Assembly (NCBI RefSeq): GCF_000964545.1
Contig: NZ_BBVD01000010.1
Coordinates: 217,711 to 281,710, forward strand
Reading direction: 5' to 3'
Origin: Comamonas thiooxydans
GTDB taxonomy: Bacteria; Pseudomonadota; Gammaproteobacteria; Burkholderiales; Burkholderiaceae_C
DNA length: 64,000 bases
In this document: positions 25,018 to 35,039 of the stretch, in pieces
Numbering within the stretch: position 1 is the first letter of the stretch
Layout: each line of letters starts with the position of its first letter
Notes under the pieces: generated by a model
What the model saw: only the letters and a program-made list of their open reading frames with translations
Told to the model about the DNA's origin: nothing
The model's database searches: none
Position numbers and translations under genes: made by a program

Positions 25018-26160
25018 ATGGAGACGATGACGATCAGAACCGTGGAATTCGACCAACCCGCACCGGGCAGCAGCAGCCAGTGCAGCACAGGCCAGGCCTG
25101 GGCCAGGGTGCTGCCGCAGCAAGACCGCCAGCAGCAGCGCGAGACGGCGCAGCGCATCAAGGCTCTTCTCAAGGAACGCAATGCCGTCATGGTCGCCCAC
25201 TACTATGTGGACGGTGCATTGCAGGACCTCGCACGCGATACCGGCGGCTGCGTGGGCGACTCGCTGGAGATGGCGCGCTTTGGTGCCAACCATCCCGCCA
25301 AGACCCTGATCGTGGCCGGCGTGCGCTTCATGGGCGAGACCGCAAAAATCCTCAGCCCCGAGAAGACCGTGCTCATGCCCGACGGCGATGCCACCTGCTC
25401 GCTGGACCTGGGCTGCCCGGCCGACGAGTTCAGCCGCTTCTGCGACGCCCACCCCGACCGCACCGTGGTCGTCTATGCCAACACCAGCGCTGCCGTCAAA
25501 GCCCGGGCCGACTGGGTAGTCACCTCTTCGGTTGGGCAGGACATCGTGGCCGCCCTGCACGCGCGCGGCGAGAAAATCCTCTGGGCACCCGACCGCCACC
25601 TGGGCAGCCACATCCAGCAACAGACCGGTGCCGACATGCTGTTGTGGCAGGGCAGTTGCGTGGTCCATGACGAATTCAAGGCCGACGAGCTGCAGGCCCT
25701 GGCCAATGCCCACCCCGAGGCCGCGATTCTGGTTCACCCCGAATCGCCGGCCGCCGTCACTGCGCTGGCCGATGTGGTGGGCTCCACCACCCAGCTGATC
25801 GCCGCCGTGGGCAGGCTGCCCACCGACACCTTTATCGTCGCCACCGACCAGGGCATTCTTCACGACATGCGCCAGCGCTATCCGGGCAAGCGCTTTCTGC
25901 CTGCCCCGACGGCGGGCACGGGCGGCAGCTGCAAAAGCTGTGCCTTTTGCCCCTGGATGGCCATGAACAGCCTGCCGGGCGTGGAGCGGACCCTGCTGCA
26001 AGGCAGCGGTGCCATCGAGCTTGACGCGATGCTGGGCCTGGCCGCCCGCAAGCCCATACAGCGCATGCTGGATTTTGCCGCTGCCCAGCGCCAGCCGGTA
26101 CGCGCCAGTGGCGAGCTGGAACGCGACGCAGCCCTGTTCCAGAACTTCGGTCCGGCCTGA
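25018..26160 (+). CDS. nadA: quinolinate synthase
   Basis: NadA condenses iminoaspartate with dihydroxyacetone phosphate to quinolinate, using a [4Fe-4S] cluster in the cytosol. The 380-residue protein has the repeated domains of the family: [40 protein letters not shown], the first ligand region [23 protein letters not shown], and the C-terminal cluster motif [16 protein letters not shown]. Its ATG follows GGATGG-like sequence in an AT-rich leader containing a palindrome. nadB starts 15 bases after its stop, so the two enzymes that act in succession are co-transcribed. nadC is not in the window. Confidence 0.97.
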   Translation: METMTIRTVEFDQPAPGSSSQCSTGQAWARVLPQQDRQQQRETAQRIKALLKERNAVMVAHYYVDGALQDLARDTGGCVGDSLEMARFGANHPAKTLIVAGVRFMGETAKILSPEKTVLMPDGDATCSLDLGCPADEFSRFCDAHPDRTVVVYANTSAAVKARADWVVTSSVGQDIVAALHARGEKILWAPDRHLGSHIQQQTGADMLLWQGSCVVHDEFKADELQALANAHPEAAILVHPESPAAVTALADVVGSTTQLIAAVGRLPTDTFIVATDQGILHDMRQRYPGKRFLPAPTAGTGGSCKSCAFCPWMAMNSLPGVERTLLQGSGAIELDAMLGLAARKPIQRMLDFAAAQRQPVRASGELERDAALFQNFGPA

Positions 26161-26175
26161 GAGAGAACAAGCACC

Positions 26176-27702
26176 ATGCCCCAATCTCAGACTTGCAGCG
26201 ATGTACTCATCATCGGCTCTGGACTTGCCGGCCTGACGCTGGCACTCAGCCTGCCCAACACACTGCGCATCACCGTGCTCAGCAAAAGCAGTGCCGACGA
26301 ATGCGCCAGCGCCTGGGCCCAAGGCGGCGTTGCCGCTGTGCTGGACCCCGTCGACAGCCTGGAAGCCCATGTTCAGGACACGCTGATCGCCGGCGCCGGC
26401 CTCTGCGACGAAGGCGCCGTGCGCCGCATCCTGGAGCAAGGCCCCCAGGCTATCGCCTGGCTGCAGGCCCTGGGTGTGCCCTTCAGCACCGATGCAGACG
26501 GCCGCCTGCACCTGACGCGCGAAGGCGGTCACAGCGCTCGGCGCATTGTGCATGCGGCCGACCGCACCGGGCAGGCCGTGCACCAGACCCTGCTGCAAGC
26601 CTGCCGGCATCTGAAGCACATCACCTTGCTGCAGCATTGCACCGCCATGGAACTGCTGCTGGACGTGCAGCAGCGCTGCGTGGGTGCCAACGTGCGCAAT
26701 GCCGATGGCCAGCAGCAGCCTATGCTGGCCAGCCATACCGTGCTGGCCACGGGCGGCATGGGCCAGATCTACCCCAGCACCACCAACCCGGCCACGGCGA
26801 CCGGCGACGGCATTGCCATGGCCTGGCGCGCGGGCTGTGTCGTGCGCGACCTGGAATTCATGCAGTTCCACCCCACGGCCTTGCAGGTGGGCGGCCGGTC
26901 CGTGGGCCTGGTCTCGGAAGCGCTGCGCGGCGAAGGAGCCTTGCTTTGCCTGCCGGACCGACAAGGCCAGCCCGGCGAGCGCTTCATGCTGCGCCACGAC
27001 CCACGCGCTGAACTGGCGCCACGCGACATCGTGGCCCGCGCCATCGACCGCGAGATGCGTGCCCACCAGCTGCCCCATGTGCTGCTGGACATCACACACC
27101 GCAGCCGCGACTGGCTGGAGCAGCATTTCCCCGGCGTCATGGCACTGTGTGCTGCGTACGGCATAGACATTGCCACCCAGCCCATCCCTGTTGCGCCCTG
27201 TGCCCACTATGCCTGCGGCGGTGTACAGGCCCATGTGGACGGCCGCACTGCCGTGGCCGGGCTATGGGCGATTGGCGAGGTGGCCCGCACCGGCCTGCAT
27301 GGCGCCAACCGTCTGGCCAGCAACTCCTTGCTGGAGTGCGTGGTCATGGGCAGGTCTGCCGCGCTGCGCATGGCCGAGCAGCCCTTGCACAAGCCCGCGG
27401 CTATTCCTGGCAGGCAGCGCAAGCCCGGCAAGAGCCTGAGCGCTGAAAGCCAGCAGGAGATGCGCCAATTGCTGCAGCAGCTCATGCTGCACAACGTGGG
27501 CATTGTGCGCAGCAACCATAGCCTGATTGCAGCGGCCAAGCAACTGGTGCTGTGGCGCGCTCAATGGCGCGGTGTCGACCCTGCACTGCGCAACCAGTTG
27601 GCCCTGTGCAGCCTGATGGTGGACGCGGCGCTGCAGCGCCATGCCAGCGTGGGCGCGCACTGCAATCTGGATTGGCCGGCCCTCGAAGCAGCAGCCGCCT
27701 GA
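26176..27702 (+). CDS. nadB: L-aspartate oxidase
   Basis: NadB oxidises L-aspartate to iminoaspartate, the substrate of NadA, with FAD. The 508-residue protein has the FAD fold GSGLAGLTLALSL, the aspartate oxidase segment WAQGGVAAVLDPVDS, the active-site region REGGHSARRIVHAADRTG, and ATGGMGQIYPSTTNPATATG. The C-terminal helical domain (MRQLLQQLMLHNVGIVRSN) is complete. It forms an operon with nadA, and a strong terminator follows. Peroxide is released when oxygen is the acceptor; fumarate can substitute in the family. Confidence 0.96.
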   Translation: MPQSQTCSDVLIIGSGLAGLTLALSLPNTLRITVLSKSSADECASAWAQGGVAAVLDPVDSLEAHVQDTLIAGAGLCDEGAVRRILEQGPQAIAWLQALGVPFSTDADGRLHLTREGGHSARRIVHAADRTGQAVHQTLLQACRHLKHITLLQHCTAMELLLDVQQRCVGANVRNADGQQQPMLASHTVLATGGMGQIYPSTTNPATATGDGIAMAWRAGCVVRDLEFMQFHPTALQVGGRSVGLVSEALRGEGALLCLPDRQGQPGERFMLRHDPRAELAPRDIVARAIDREMRAHQLPHVLLDITHRSRDWLEQHFPGVMALCAAYGIDIATQPIPVAPCAHYACGGVQAHVDGRTAVAGLWAIGEVARTGLHGANRLASNSLLECVVMGRSAALRMAEQPLHKPAAIPGRQRKPGKSLSAESQQEMRQLLQQLMLHNVGIVRSNHSLIAAAKQLVLWRAQWRGVDPALRNQLALCSLMVDAALQRHASVGAHCNLDWPALEAAAA

Positions 27703-27729
27703 TCCCGCCCAGCAGCCATCCTGGAAAGC

Positions 27730-27763
27730 AAAAAAGCCCGCTGTATCCGCAGCGGGCTTTTTT
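27730..27763. terminator. bidirectional terminator between nadB and dcd
   Basis: AAAAAAGCCCGCTG (27730-27743) and CAGCGGGCTTTTTT (27750-27763) form a perfect 14-bp stem with A- and T-runs at its base, between convergent genes. Confidence 0.88.
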
Positions 27764-27779
27764 GGCGGAGCAACAGGCC

Positions 27780-28346
27780 TCAGGCCTTGGGCAGGGTCAC
27801 GCCATGCTGGCCCTGGTACTTGCCGTTGCGGTCCTTGTAGCTGACTTCGCATTGCTCGTCGCCCTGGAAGAACAGCACCTGGGCGCAGCCTTCGCCCGCA
27901 TAGATCTTGGCCGGCAGCGGCGTGGTGTTGGAGAACTCCAGCGTCACATAGCCCTCCCACTCGGGCTCGAAGGGCGTCACGTTGACGATGATGCCGCAGC
28001 GCGCATAAGTGCTCTTGCCCAGGCAGACGGTCAGCACGTCACGGGGAATGCGGAAATACTCCACCGTGCGGGCCAGTGCAAAGCTGTTGGGCGGGATGAT
28101 GCAGTAGTCGCCCTCGAAGTCGACAAAGCTCTTCTCGTCAAAATTCTTGGGGTCCACCACCGTGCTATGGATATTCGTGAAGACCTTGAATTCGCGGGCG
28201 CAGCGGATGTCGTAGCCATAGCTCGAAGTGCCGTAGCTGATGATCTTCTTGCCGTCGACCTGGCGCACCTGGCCAGGCTCGAAAGGCTCGATCATGCCGT
28301 GCTGCTCCGCCATCTGACGGATCCATTTGTCGCTCTTGATGCTCAT
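27780..28346 (-). CDS. dcd: dCTP deaminase
   Basis: A 188-residue enzyme that deaminates dCTP to dUTP for thymidylate synthesis. Family segments: [13 protein letters not shown] at the start, [15 protein letters not shown], the catalytic [21 protein letters not shown] and [12 protein letters not shown]. The frame extends further upstream (28391), but the ATG at 28346 matches the family N-terminus (E. coli Dcd has 193 residues). It stands alone downstream of the guanine deaminase gene on the same strand, separated by a repeat. Confidence 0.95.
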   Translation of the reverse strand: MSIKSDKWIRQMAEQHGMIEPFEPGQVRQVDGKKIISYGTSSYGYDIRCAREFKVFTNIHSTVVDPKNFDEKSFVDFEGDYCIIPPNSFALARTVEYFRIPRDVLTVCLGKSTYARCGIIVNVTPFEPEWEGYVTLEFSNTTPLPAKIYAGEGCAQVLFFQGDEQCEVSYKDRNGKYQGQHGVTLPKA

Positions 28347-28360
28347 TAGAAATCCTGTAT

Positions 28361-28401
28361 CGCTTGATTTTTCATAGCGTTGTGCGCTCACAAATCAAGC
28401 G
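28361..28401. repeat. degenerate palindromic intergenic repeat between guaD and dcd
   Basis: CGCTTGATTT (28361-28370) and AAATCAAGCG (28392-28401) are a perfect 10-bp inverted repeat. The CGCTTG core matches the outer arms of the larger palindromic repeats elsewhere in the window, so it may be a reduced member. It is not T-rich enough for a typical terminator. Confidence 0.5.
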
Positions 28402-28409
28402 CAAGACCG

Positions 28410-29702
28410 CTATTTTGCTTGAGAAACAATGGTTTGCTCAATCAGGCGGTCATCTCCGAGGATGATCATGGCAAACAGCAGCTCGTCCAGATTGCGCGCC
28501 TGGGCCGTCTTGCGCGCCAGCAGCGGCGTGCAGCCAGGGTTGATGACGACCAGGTCGGCCTCGCAGCCGGGCTGCAGATTGCCGATCACGCCCTGCAGGC
28601 CCAGCGCACGCGCAGCGCCTGCCGTGTGCTGCCACCACAGGTTTTGCGGCGACAGGCTCTGACCCTGCTTGGCATGGCTCTCGCGCCCCACCACATAGGC
28701 GGCCTGCATGGTGCGAAACGGCGAGAAGCTCATGCCACCGCCCACATCGCTGGCCAGGCCATAGAGCATGCCTGCCTGGTCGGCCTTGAGGTAGTCGAAA
28801 TAGCCGCTGGCCAGAAACTGGTTGCTGGTCGGGCTGATGGCCGCTGCCGAGCGCGTGTCATGCATGAGCTGGCGGTCGGTTTCATCGAGCCAGATGCTGT
28901 GCGCATAGACGGCGCGCTCGCGCATCAGGCCGAAGTCGTCGTAGACCGCCAGATAGCTGCGCGCGGCGGGGAACAGCTCCTTGACCCAGGCAATTTCGTC
29001 AAGGTTCTCGGCCACATGGGACTGGATCCAGACATCGCCGTACCTGGCTGCCAGCTCGCCCGCACCGCGCAGCTGCTCGGGCGTGCTGGTGGGCGCGAAG
29101 CGCGGCGTGATCGCATAGCCCAGGCGGTCCACGCCATGCCAGCGCTGGATCAGGGTTTCGGTGTCGATCAGGCCTTGCTCGGTGTCGTCGCGCACGCCGT
29201 CGGGGCTGTTGCGGTCCTGCAGCACCTTGCCGGCAATCATGCGCATGCTGCGCTTTTGCGCAGCCGTCATGATGGCATCCACCGATGCCGGATGCGAAGT
29301 TGCAAAGGCCAGCGCCGTGGTCACGCCGTTGCGCAGCAGCTCGTTCATGAAGAAATCGGCCACGCCATCGGCATATTCGCGATCGTGGAAACGCGACTCG
29401 TGCGGGAAGGTGTAGTTCTCCAGCCAGGGCAGCAGGCCCGGGGCCGGCGCGCCGATCACATCGGTCTGCGGATAGTGGATATGCAGGTCGATAAAGCCCG
29501 GTGCCAGCAGCTTGCCGGGCAGGTGAATGACTTGCACGCCTTCGCGCTCAAGGTACTGGTCGGCCAGCGCCTGCCAGCTGCCCGCAGCCACCACGCGCTG
29601 CACACCCGCGGCATCGGGAGCAATCGCCAGCAAGGCGTCGGAGTCATAAACCGCTTGGCCGTCATCGGCGAAGCGCAGCAGGGCACTACGATAGATTTTC
29701 AT
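28410..29702 (-). CDS. guaD: guanine deaminase
   Basis: A zinc amidohydrolase that converts guanine to xanthine. The 430-residue protein contains the metal motif FIDLHIHYPQTDVIG near residue 70, the PHESRFHD segment, the His regions IQSHVAEN and YAHSIWLDE, and the catalytic Asp region ASDVGGGMSFSPFRTM. The length suits bacterial GuaD (about 430-440). The frame opens 13 codons earlier, but MKIYRSALL matches the family start. It belongs to a purine group with adenine deaminase and a BMP-type importer further along. Confidence 0.94.
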   Translation of the reverse strand: MKIYRSALLRFADDGQAVYDSDALLAIAPDAAGVQRVVAAGSWQALADQYLEREGVQVIHLPGKLLAPGFIDLHIHYPQTDVIGAPAPGLLPWLENYTFPHESRFHDREYADGVADFFMNELLRNGVTTALAFATSHPASVDAIMTAAQKRSMRMIAGKVLQDRNSPDGVRDDTEQGLIDTETLIQRWHGVDRLGYAITPRFAPTSTPEQLRGAGELAARYGDVWIQSHVAENLDEIAWVKELFPAARSYLAVYDDFGLMRERAVYAHSIWLDETDRQLMHDTRSAAAISPTSNQFLASGYFDYLKADQAGMLYGLASDVGGGMSFSPFRTMQAAYVVGRESHAKQGQSLSPQNLWWQHTAGAARALGLQGVIGNLQPGCEADLVVINPGCTPLLARKTAQARNLDELLFAMIILGDDRLIEQTIVSQAK

Positions 29703-29792
29703 GGACCAGAGCTTACGCGCCCGATCTTGCCTGCGGAACACGGCAGCGCTTATAGAGGCTATACGGCTGCGCGCAGGCCAGGGCTTGCGCTA

Positions 29793-29880
29793 TCAATAAC
29801 AAAGCTTATTGCGCTTTTCATACATTGATTTCAATGCAATTCATATCCATAAACCAATATCAGCAAGCGATAGCAGCTAT
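29793..29880. repeat. palindromic intergenic repeat, copy D (degenerate)
   Basis: The right arm GCAAGCGATAGCAGCTAT (29863-29880) is well kept; the left arm (around 29803-29816, AGCTTATTGCGCTT) matches its inverse at about 10 of 14 bases. It lies between guaD and a LysR gene. Confidence 0.6.
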
Positions 29881-29944
29881 CACTTTAGGTAGTTAAACAC
29901 CCGAAACCCTGCGCTGCAACACCGCCCTGCCCGCAGCCGCGTAA

Positions 29945-30841
29945 CTAGGCGGCGCAGCTTCTGGCCACGGCCAGAAAGGCGCGCACCGCGGGTGAGTTCT
30001 CGCGCTCGCGGTAGGCCAGTGCCATGTGCACGTTTTCCTTGAAGTCGCGCAGCGGCCTGAAGGCCACGCCCGGCTGATTGAGCAGGCGGTTCGACTCGGG
30101 CAGCACCACAATGCCATACCCGGCAGCAGCCAGGCTGGTCGCCGTGACGAAGTCGTTGACGCGATAGGCCTCGCGAGCCGAAAACCCGGCCGTCTCGGCC
30201 AGCCGCGCCAGCACCTCGGCAAAGCCTTCGCTTTCGTTGATGAACTGCGGCGCAATAAAGGTCTGGCCGCGCAAATCGGCCACGCTGATGGATTCATGGC
30301 GTGCCAGCGGGTGGTTCTCGGCCAGTGCCACCATGAAGGGCTCGCTGTGCACGATGACCGCCTTGACGCCCTCTGGGTAGCGTCGGCGCGGCCGCAGCAG
30401 ACCGGCATCGATCTCGCCCTGCTGCAGCGCCTGCAGCTGGCGCGGCGTCTCCATGGCCAGCACCTGCATGTGCACCTGCTCATGGCCGGGGCGGAACTGC
30501 GTGAGCATGCGCGCCAGCACACCCGAGGTCACGGACGAGGAGATATAGCCCAGCTTGACATGACCGCTCATGCCCTGGGCCGCCAGCTGCCCGATCTGCT
30601 GGGCCCGCTCCATATGGCGCAGCACGGCCACGGCTTCGTCATAAAGCAGCTCGCCCGCATCGGTCAGCGTGATGGGCTTGCGCTTGTTGCGCTGCAGCAG
30701 GCGCACGCCCAGCTGCTGCTCCAGTTGCTGCACCTGCACGCTGACGGCGGACTGGGCCACGCCCAGCTTGTCGGCGGCACGCGAGAAATGCAGCTCCTGG
30801 GCCACGGTGACGAAGTGCTCGAGTTGGCGGTAGCTGAGCAT
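29945..30841 (-). CDS. LysR family regulator, likely of the glutarate genes
   Basis: A 298-residue regulator with the N-terminal winged helix-turn-helix (YRQLEHFVTVAQELHFSRAA and LGVAQSAVSVQVQQLEQQLG) and a C-terminal periplasmic-binding-like effector domain. It is divergent from the GlaH-like gene across a 104-base AT-rich region, the standard arrangement for a LysR activator. Glutarate or a related diacid as effector is inference. It is not the CsiR type (GntR family) used in other glutarate systems, which is notable. Confidence 0.9.
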   Translation of the reverse strand: MLSYRQLEHFVTVAQELHFSRAADKLGVAQSAVSVQVQQLEQQLGVRLLQRNKRKPITLTDAGELLYDEAVAVLRHMERAQQIGQLAAQGMSGHVKLGYISSSVTSGVLARMLTQFRPGHEQVHMQVLAMETPRQLQALQQGEIDAGLLRPRRRYPEGVKAVIVHSEPFMVALAENHPLARHESISVADLRGQTFIAPQFINESEGFAEVLARLAETAGFSAREAYRVNDFVTATSLAAAGYGIVVLPESNRLLNQPGVAFRPLRDFKENVHMALAYRERENSPAVRAFLAVARSCAA

Positions 30842-30945
30842 GGATTTAATCTGAAATTCTTATCAAAAAATGCATTTAACCCCATAGATCGTATCAAACA
30901 AGAAGTGTTCAATCACACCATTCCTGATTGAAGTACCCGCCCACC

Positions 30946-31869
30946 ATGAACGCTACTACCCCCCAGCAACTGATTCAGCCTGCCGCCTACGAGATCGCCG
31001 CTCACCCCGAGCATCCCCGCCTGCTGAAGCTGACCCTGAACACCGAAGCCCTGAACGCCTTCCTGGCCGATGTGCGCGATATCGACGTGCAGAACCTCGA
31101 GTACGTGCCTTTCATGCGCTTTCATCTGGCACGCCGCCTGAAGGCCCACATGGGTGCCGACTTTGGCGAGACCCTGGTGAACATCATCAAGGACCGCAAG
31201 CATGGCGGCTTTGTGCTGGGTCTGGAAGGCGTTAGCCAGGATAGCGACGACTACGTGAAGTTCGGCACCGCCATCGGCCATATCCTGGGCCCGGCCAACC
31301 ACGACTCCATGTCCAACAAGTACTACGCACGTTTCCTGGTCAAGCACACCGACGCCAGCGACTCCTATCTGCGCCAGGCTTACCGTCTGTTCACCATGCA
31401 CACCGACGGCACCTTCGTGACCGAAGCCACCGACTGGCTGCTGATGATGAAGTTCGACGAGCAGAACGCCGTGGGCGGTGAGTCGCGCTTTCTGCACCTG
31501 GACGACTGGAGCGAGCTGGACTGCTTCGTGCAGGACCCGCTGGGCGCCAAGCCCCTGCTGTACAAGGCCCCGGGCTCCAAGAACGTGAACGAGCGCGTGG
31601 AACGCCCCGTGTTCTTCCACGGCGAGTTCGGCCTGTCGATCTCCTTCATCGACCAGTTCGTGCAGCCCGCCAACGACGCAGAAGCCGAATATCTGCAGAA
31701 CCTGTCCGAATCGATGGAAAATTCGCCCGGCACCCGCACCGTCAGCCTGCCCGCTGGCGACCTGGTGGTTCTGAACAACTACTTCTATGTGCACGGTCGC
31801 GCACCGTTCGAGCGTAACGAGCAACTGCACCGCGAGCTGATGCGTCAGCGCGGTACATTCGCTCAGTAA
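30946..31869 (+). CDS. glaH: glutarate 2-hydroxylase (CsiD/GlaH family)
   Basis: A 2-oxoglutarate-dependent non-heme iron oxygenase that converts glutarate to L-2-hydroxyglutarate with release of succinate and CO2. The 307-residue protein has the facial triad: H152-x-D154 in RLFTMHTDGTF and H283 in YVHGRAPFERNEQLHRE. The spacing (131 residues) matches E. coli CsiD (H160, D162, H292). Other family segments are FVLGLEGVSQDSDDYVKFGT and ESRFLHLDDWSEL. The ATG at 30946 is preferred to the upstream frame opening. The usual partner LhgO is replaced here by an FMN hydroxyacid dehydrogenase 100 bases downstream. Confidence 0.92.
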   Translation: MNATTPQQLIQPAAYEIAAHPEHPRLLKLTLNTEALNAFLADVRDIDVQNLEYVPFMRFHLARRLKAHMGADFGETLVNIIKDRKHGGFVLGLEGVSQDSDDYVKFGTAIGHILGPANHDSMSNKYYARFLVKHTDASDSYLRQAYRLFTMHTDGTFVTEATDWLLMMKFDEQNAVGGESRFLHLDDWSELDCFVQDPLGAKPLLYKAPGSKNVNERVERPVFFHGEFGLSISFIDQFVQPANDAEAEYLQNLSESMENSPGTRTVSLPAGDLVVLNNYFYVHGRAPFERNEQLHRELMRQRGTFAQ

Positions 31870-31895
31870 ACCTTGAACACCTGATGTTTCTGTCA

Positions 31896-31926
31896 CGCCC
31901 CCGTGCACCGCAAGTGTGCGGGGGCG
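31896..31926 (+). other. intercistronic hairpin between glaH and the hydroxyacid dehydrogenase
   Basis: CGCCCCCG (31896-31903) pairs with CGGGGGCG (31919-31926). It has no T-tract, so it may protect the upstream mRNA end or attenuate read-through rather than terminate fully. Confidence 0.5.
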
Positions 31927-31969
31927 CAGCCAGTTAAACCCCTGAATTTCGCTCCCGAGGCGCCCTACC

Positions 31970-33211
31970 ATGGCATCGTCACAAGCCCCTGCTGCAAACG
32001 CAGCCTCCGCCCCCAAAGCGCAAGCCGCCTACGGCCAACGCGCAGGGCTTCCCCGTCATCTGCAGAACATTCTGTCGCTGCATGACTTCGAGGCCGCCGC
32101 ACGCAAGCACCTGCCCCGCCCCTTGTTTGGCTATGTCTCCGGCGCGGCTGAAGACTGCGTCTCGCTGCAGGCCAACCGTGACAGCTTCCAGCAATACGGC
32201 TTCAGCTCCAGGGTCATGGTGGATGTGTCGCAGCGCAACCAGAAGGTCGAGCTGTTCGGCCAGACCTGGGACTCGCCATTCGGCGTGGCCCCCGTGGGCA
32301 TCAGCGCCATCAACGCCTACCGAGGCGATCTGGTGCTGGCACAGACGGCGGCTGCCAACCGCATTCCCGCCATCATGAGCGGCACCTCGCTGATCCCCAT
32401 GGAAGATGTAGCCAAGGCCGCACCGTCTACCTGGTTCCAGGCCTATCTGCCCGGCGACACCACGCGCATCGACGGCCTGATCGACCGCATCGAAGCCGCA
32501 GGCTTCGGCACCCTGGTCATCACCGTGGACATCCCCGTCTGGGCCAACCGCGAAAACAATGTGCGCACCGGTTTCTCGATGCCGCTGCGCCCCTCGCTGC
32601 GCCTGGCCTATGACGGCATCACCCGCCCGCGCTGGATGGTGGGCACCATGCTGCGCACGCTGATCAACCACGGCATGCCGCACTTCGAGAATTCGTTTGC
32701 CACGCGCGGCGCGCCTTTGCTGTCGGGCACTGCCATCCGCGACACCTCGGGCCGTGACCACCTGAACTGGAAGAACATCGAACGCATTCGCCAGCGCTGG
32801 AAGGGCAACCTCATCATCAAGGGCATCCTCAACGAAGACGATGCCGTGATGGCCACCGATATCGGTGCGCAAGGCATCGTGGTCTCCAACCACGGCGGCC
32901 GCCAGCTCGACGGCGTGGTCGCGCCGCTGCAGATGCTGCCCTATGTGGTGGACCGCGTGGGCCACCGCACGGCCGTGATGATGGACAGCGGCATTCGCCG
33001 CGGCAGCGATGTGCTCAAGGCCGTGGCCCTGGGCGCGCGCATGGTGTTTCTGGGCCGCCCCTTCATGTACGCCGCCGCAGTTGGCGGTGCGCAGGGCGTT
33101 CATCACGCCATCACCTTGCTGCGTGACGAGGTGGACCGCAATATGGCCATGCTGGGCGCGACATCCATGGCCGAGATCACCCCAAGCTGCCTGCGCGCGA
33201 CGCGGGCCTGA
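31970..33211 (+). CDS. FMN-dependent alpha-hydroxy acid dehydrogenase (LldD/mandelate dehydrogenase type)
   Basis: A 413-residue flavoenzyme of the L-lactate dehydrogenase/glycolate oxidase family. Motifs: FGYVSGAAEDCVSLQANRDSF, SPFGVAPVGISAIN (FMN), AGFGTLVITVDIPVWANREN, and the catalytic His in IVVSNHGGRQLDG, then MMDSGIRRGSDVLKAVALGA. A Ala/Pro-rich stretch of about 30 residues precedes the domain. It follows glaH and would be expected to oxidise the product L-2-hydroxyglutarate to 2-oxoglutarate, the role LhgO plays elsewhere; that is context inference and L-lactate is the alternative substrate. GAGG precedes the ATG by nine bases. Confidence 0.88.
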   Translation: MASSQAPAANAASAPKAQAAYGQRAGLPRHLQNILSLHDFEAAARKHLPRPLFGYVSGAAEDCVSLQANRDSFQQYGFSSRVMVDVSQRNQKVELFGQTWDSPFGVAPVGISAINAYRGDLVLAQTAAANRIPAIMSGTSLIPMEDVAKAAPSTWFQAYLPGDTTRIDGLIDRIEAAGFGTLVITVDIPVWANRENNVRTGFSMPLRPSLRLAYDGITRPRWMVGTMLRTLINHGMPHFENSFATRGAPLLSGTAIRDTSGRDHLNWKNIERIRQRWKGNLIIKGILNEDDAVMATDIGAQGIVVSNHGGRQLDGVVAPLQMLPYVVDRVGHRTAVMMDSGIRRGSDVLKAVALGARMVFLGRPFMYAAAVGGAQGVHHAITLLRDEVDRNMAMLGATSMAEITPSCLRATRA

Positions 33212-33263
33212 AACCGCTCAGCCTCTAAGATAGAACGCTTGAACCATAAAAAAGGAGAGCGTC

Positions 33264-33704
33264 ATGCCCATGTTTGTAGACCACTCGCCCCCTGGCGAGT
33301 GCATTTTCTGCAAGCTCGTCAAAGGGGAGATTCCATCGGCCAAGGTCTATGAGGACGATCTGACCATCGCCTTCATGGACATCGGCCAGGCCACACGAGG
33401 CCATGTGCTGGTAGCCAGCAAGCGCCATGCCGTCAATCTGCTGGAGCTGACGCCCGAGGAAGCCGGCGCCGTGATGCAGACGGCCCAGCGCGTGGCGGCT
33501 GCGGTGAACAAGGCTTTCGATCCCGACGGCATCAACATCTTCCAGGCCAATGGCGCGCCTGCGGGGCAGACGGTGTTTCACTTTCATCTGCATGTGCTGC
33601 CGCGCTTCGAGGGCGATGGCCTGTCCGTGGTCTGGAAGCGCGAGGAGCCGGGCTTTGCGGCACTGGGAGAGTTGGCTGAGCGCATCAAGGCCCAGCTTTC
33701 CTGA
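33264..33704 (+). CDS. HIT family nucleotide hydrolase (HinT-like)
   Basis: A 146-residue histidine-triad protein. The triad is in QTVFHFHLHVLPRFEG near residue 107, and the zinc-type N-terminus CIFCKLVKGEIPSAKVYEDD is typical. The family hydrolyses purine nucleoside phosphoramidates or adenylates. A clear AAGGAG ribosome-binding site lies seven bases before the ATG. It is a single gene converging on adenine deaminase, with a repeat-type bidirectional terminator between them. Confidence 0.93.
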   Translation: MPMFVDHSPPGECIFCKLVKGEIPSAKVYEDDLTIAFMDIGQATRGHVLVASKRHAVNLLELTPEEAGAVMQTAQRVAAAVNKAFDPDGINIFQANGAPAGQTVFHFHLHVLPRFEGDGLSVVWKREEPGFAALGELAERIKAQLS

Positions 33705-33720
33705 AGCAAGCCACTGATAA

Positions 33721-33809
33721 AAAAAGAGCTGTCAGCGATTGATATTCATAGATTTCAGATAGAAAACCATCTGAAATCCACATATAGCAAGCGCTGGAAG
33801 CTCCTATTT

Positions 33810-33811
<2 letters not shown>
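33721..33811. repeat. nested palindromic intergenic repeat, copy B, bidirectional terminator-like
   Basis: Outer arms around GAGCTGTCAGCG (33726-33737) and CGCTGGAAGCTC (33792-33803) match at 10 of 12 positions. The inner hairpin GATTTCAGAT (33751-33760) and ATCTGAAATC (33769-33778) is perfect. AAAAA and TTTTT flank the outer arms. The inner hairpin matches the one in copy A, which proves common descent better than the stem alone. Confidence 0.78.

Positions 33812-35039
<1,228 letters not shown>

Noticed and set aside
25000..27234. Minus-strand frame of 744 codons opposite nadA-nadB
   Set aside because: Antisense shadow. The plus strand carries complete NadA and NadB with all motifs.
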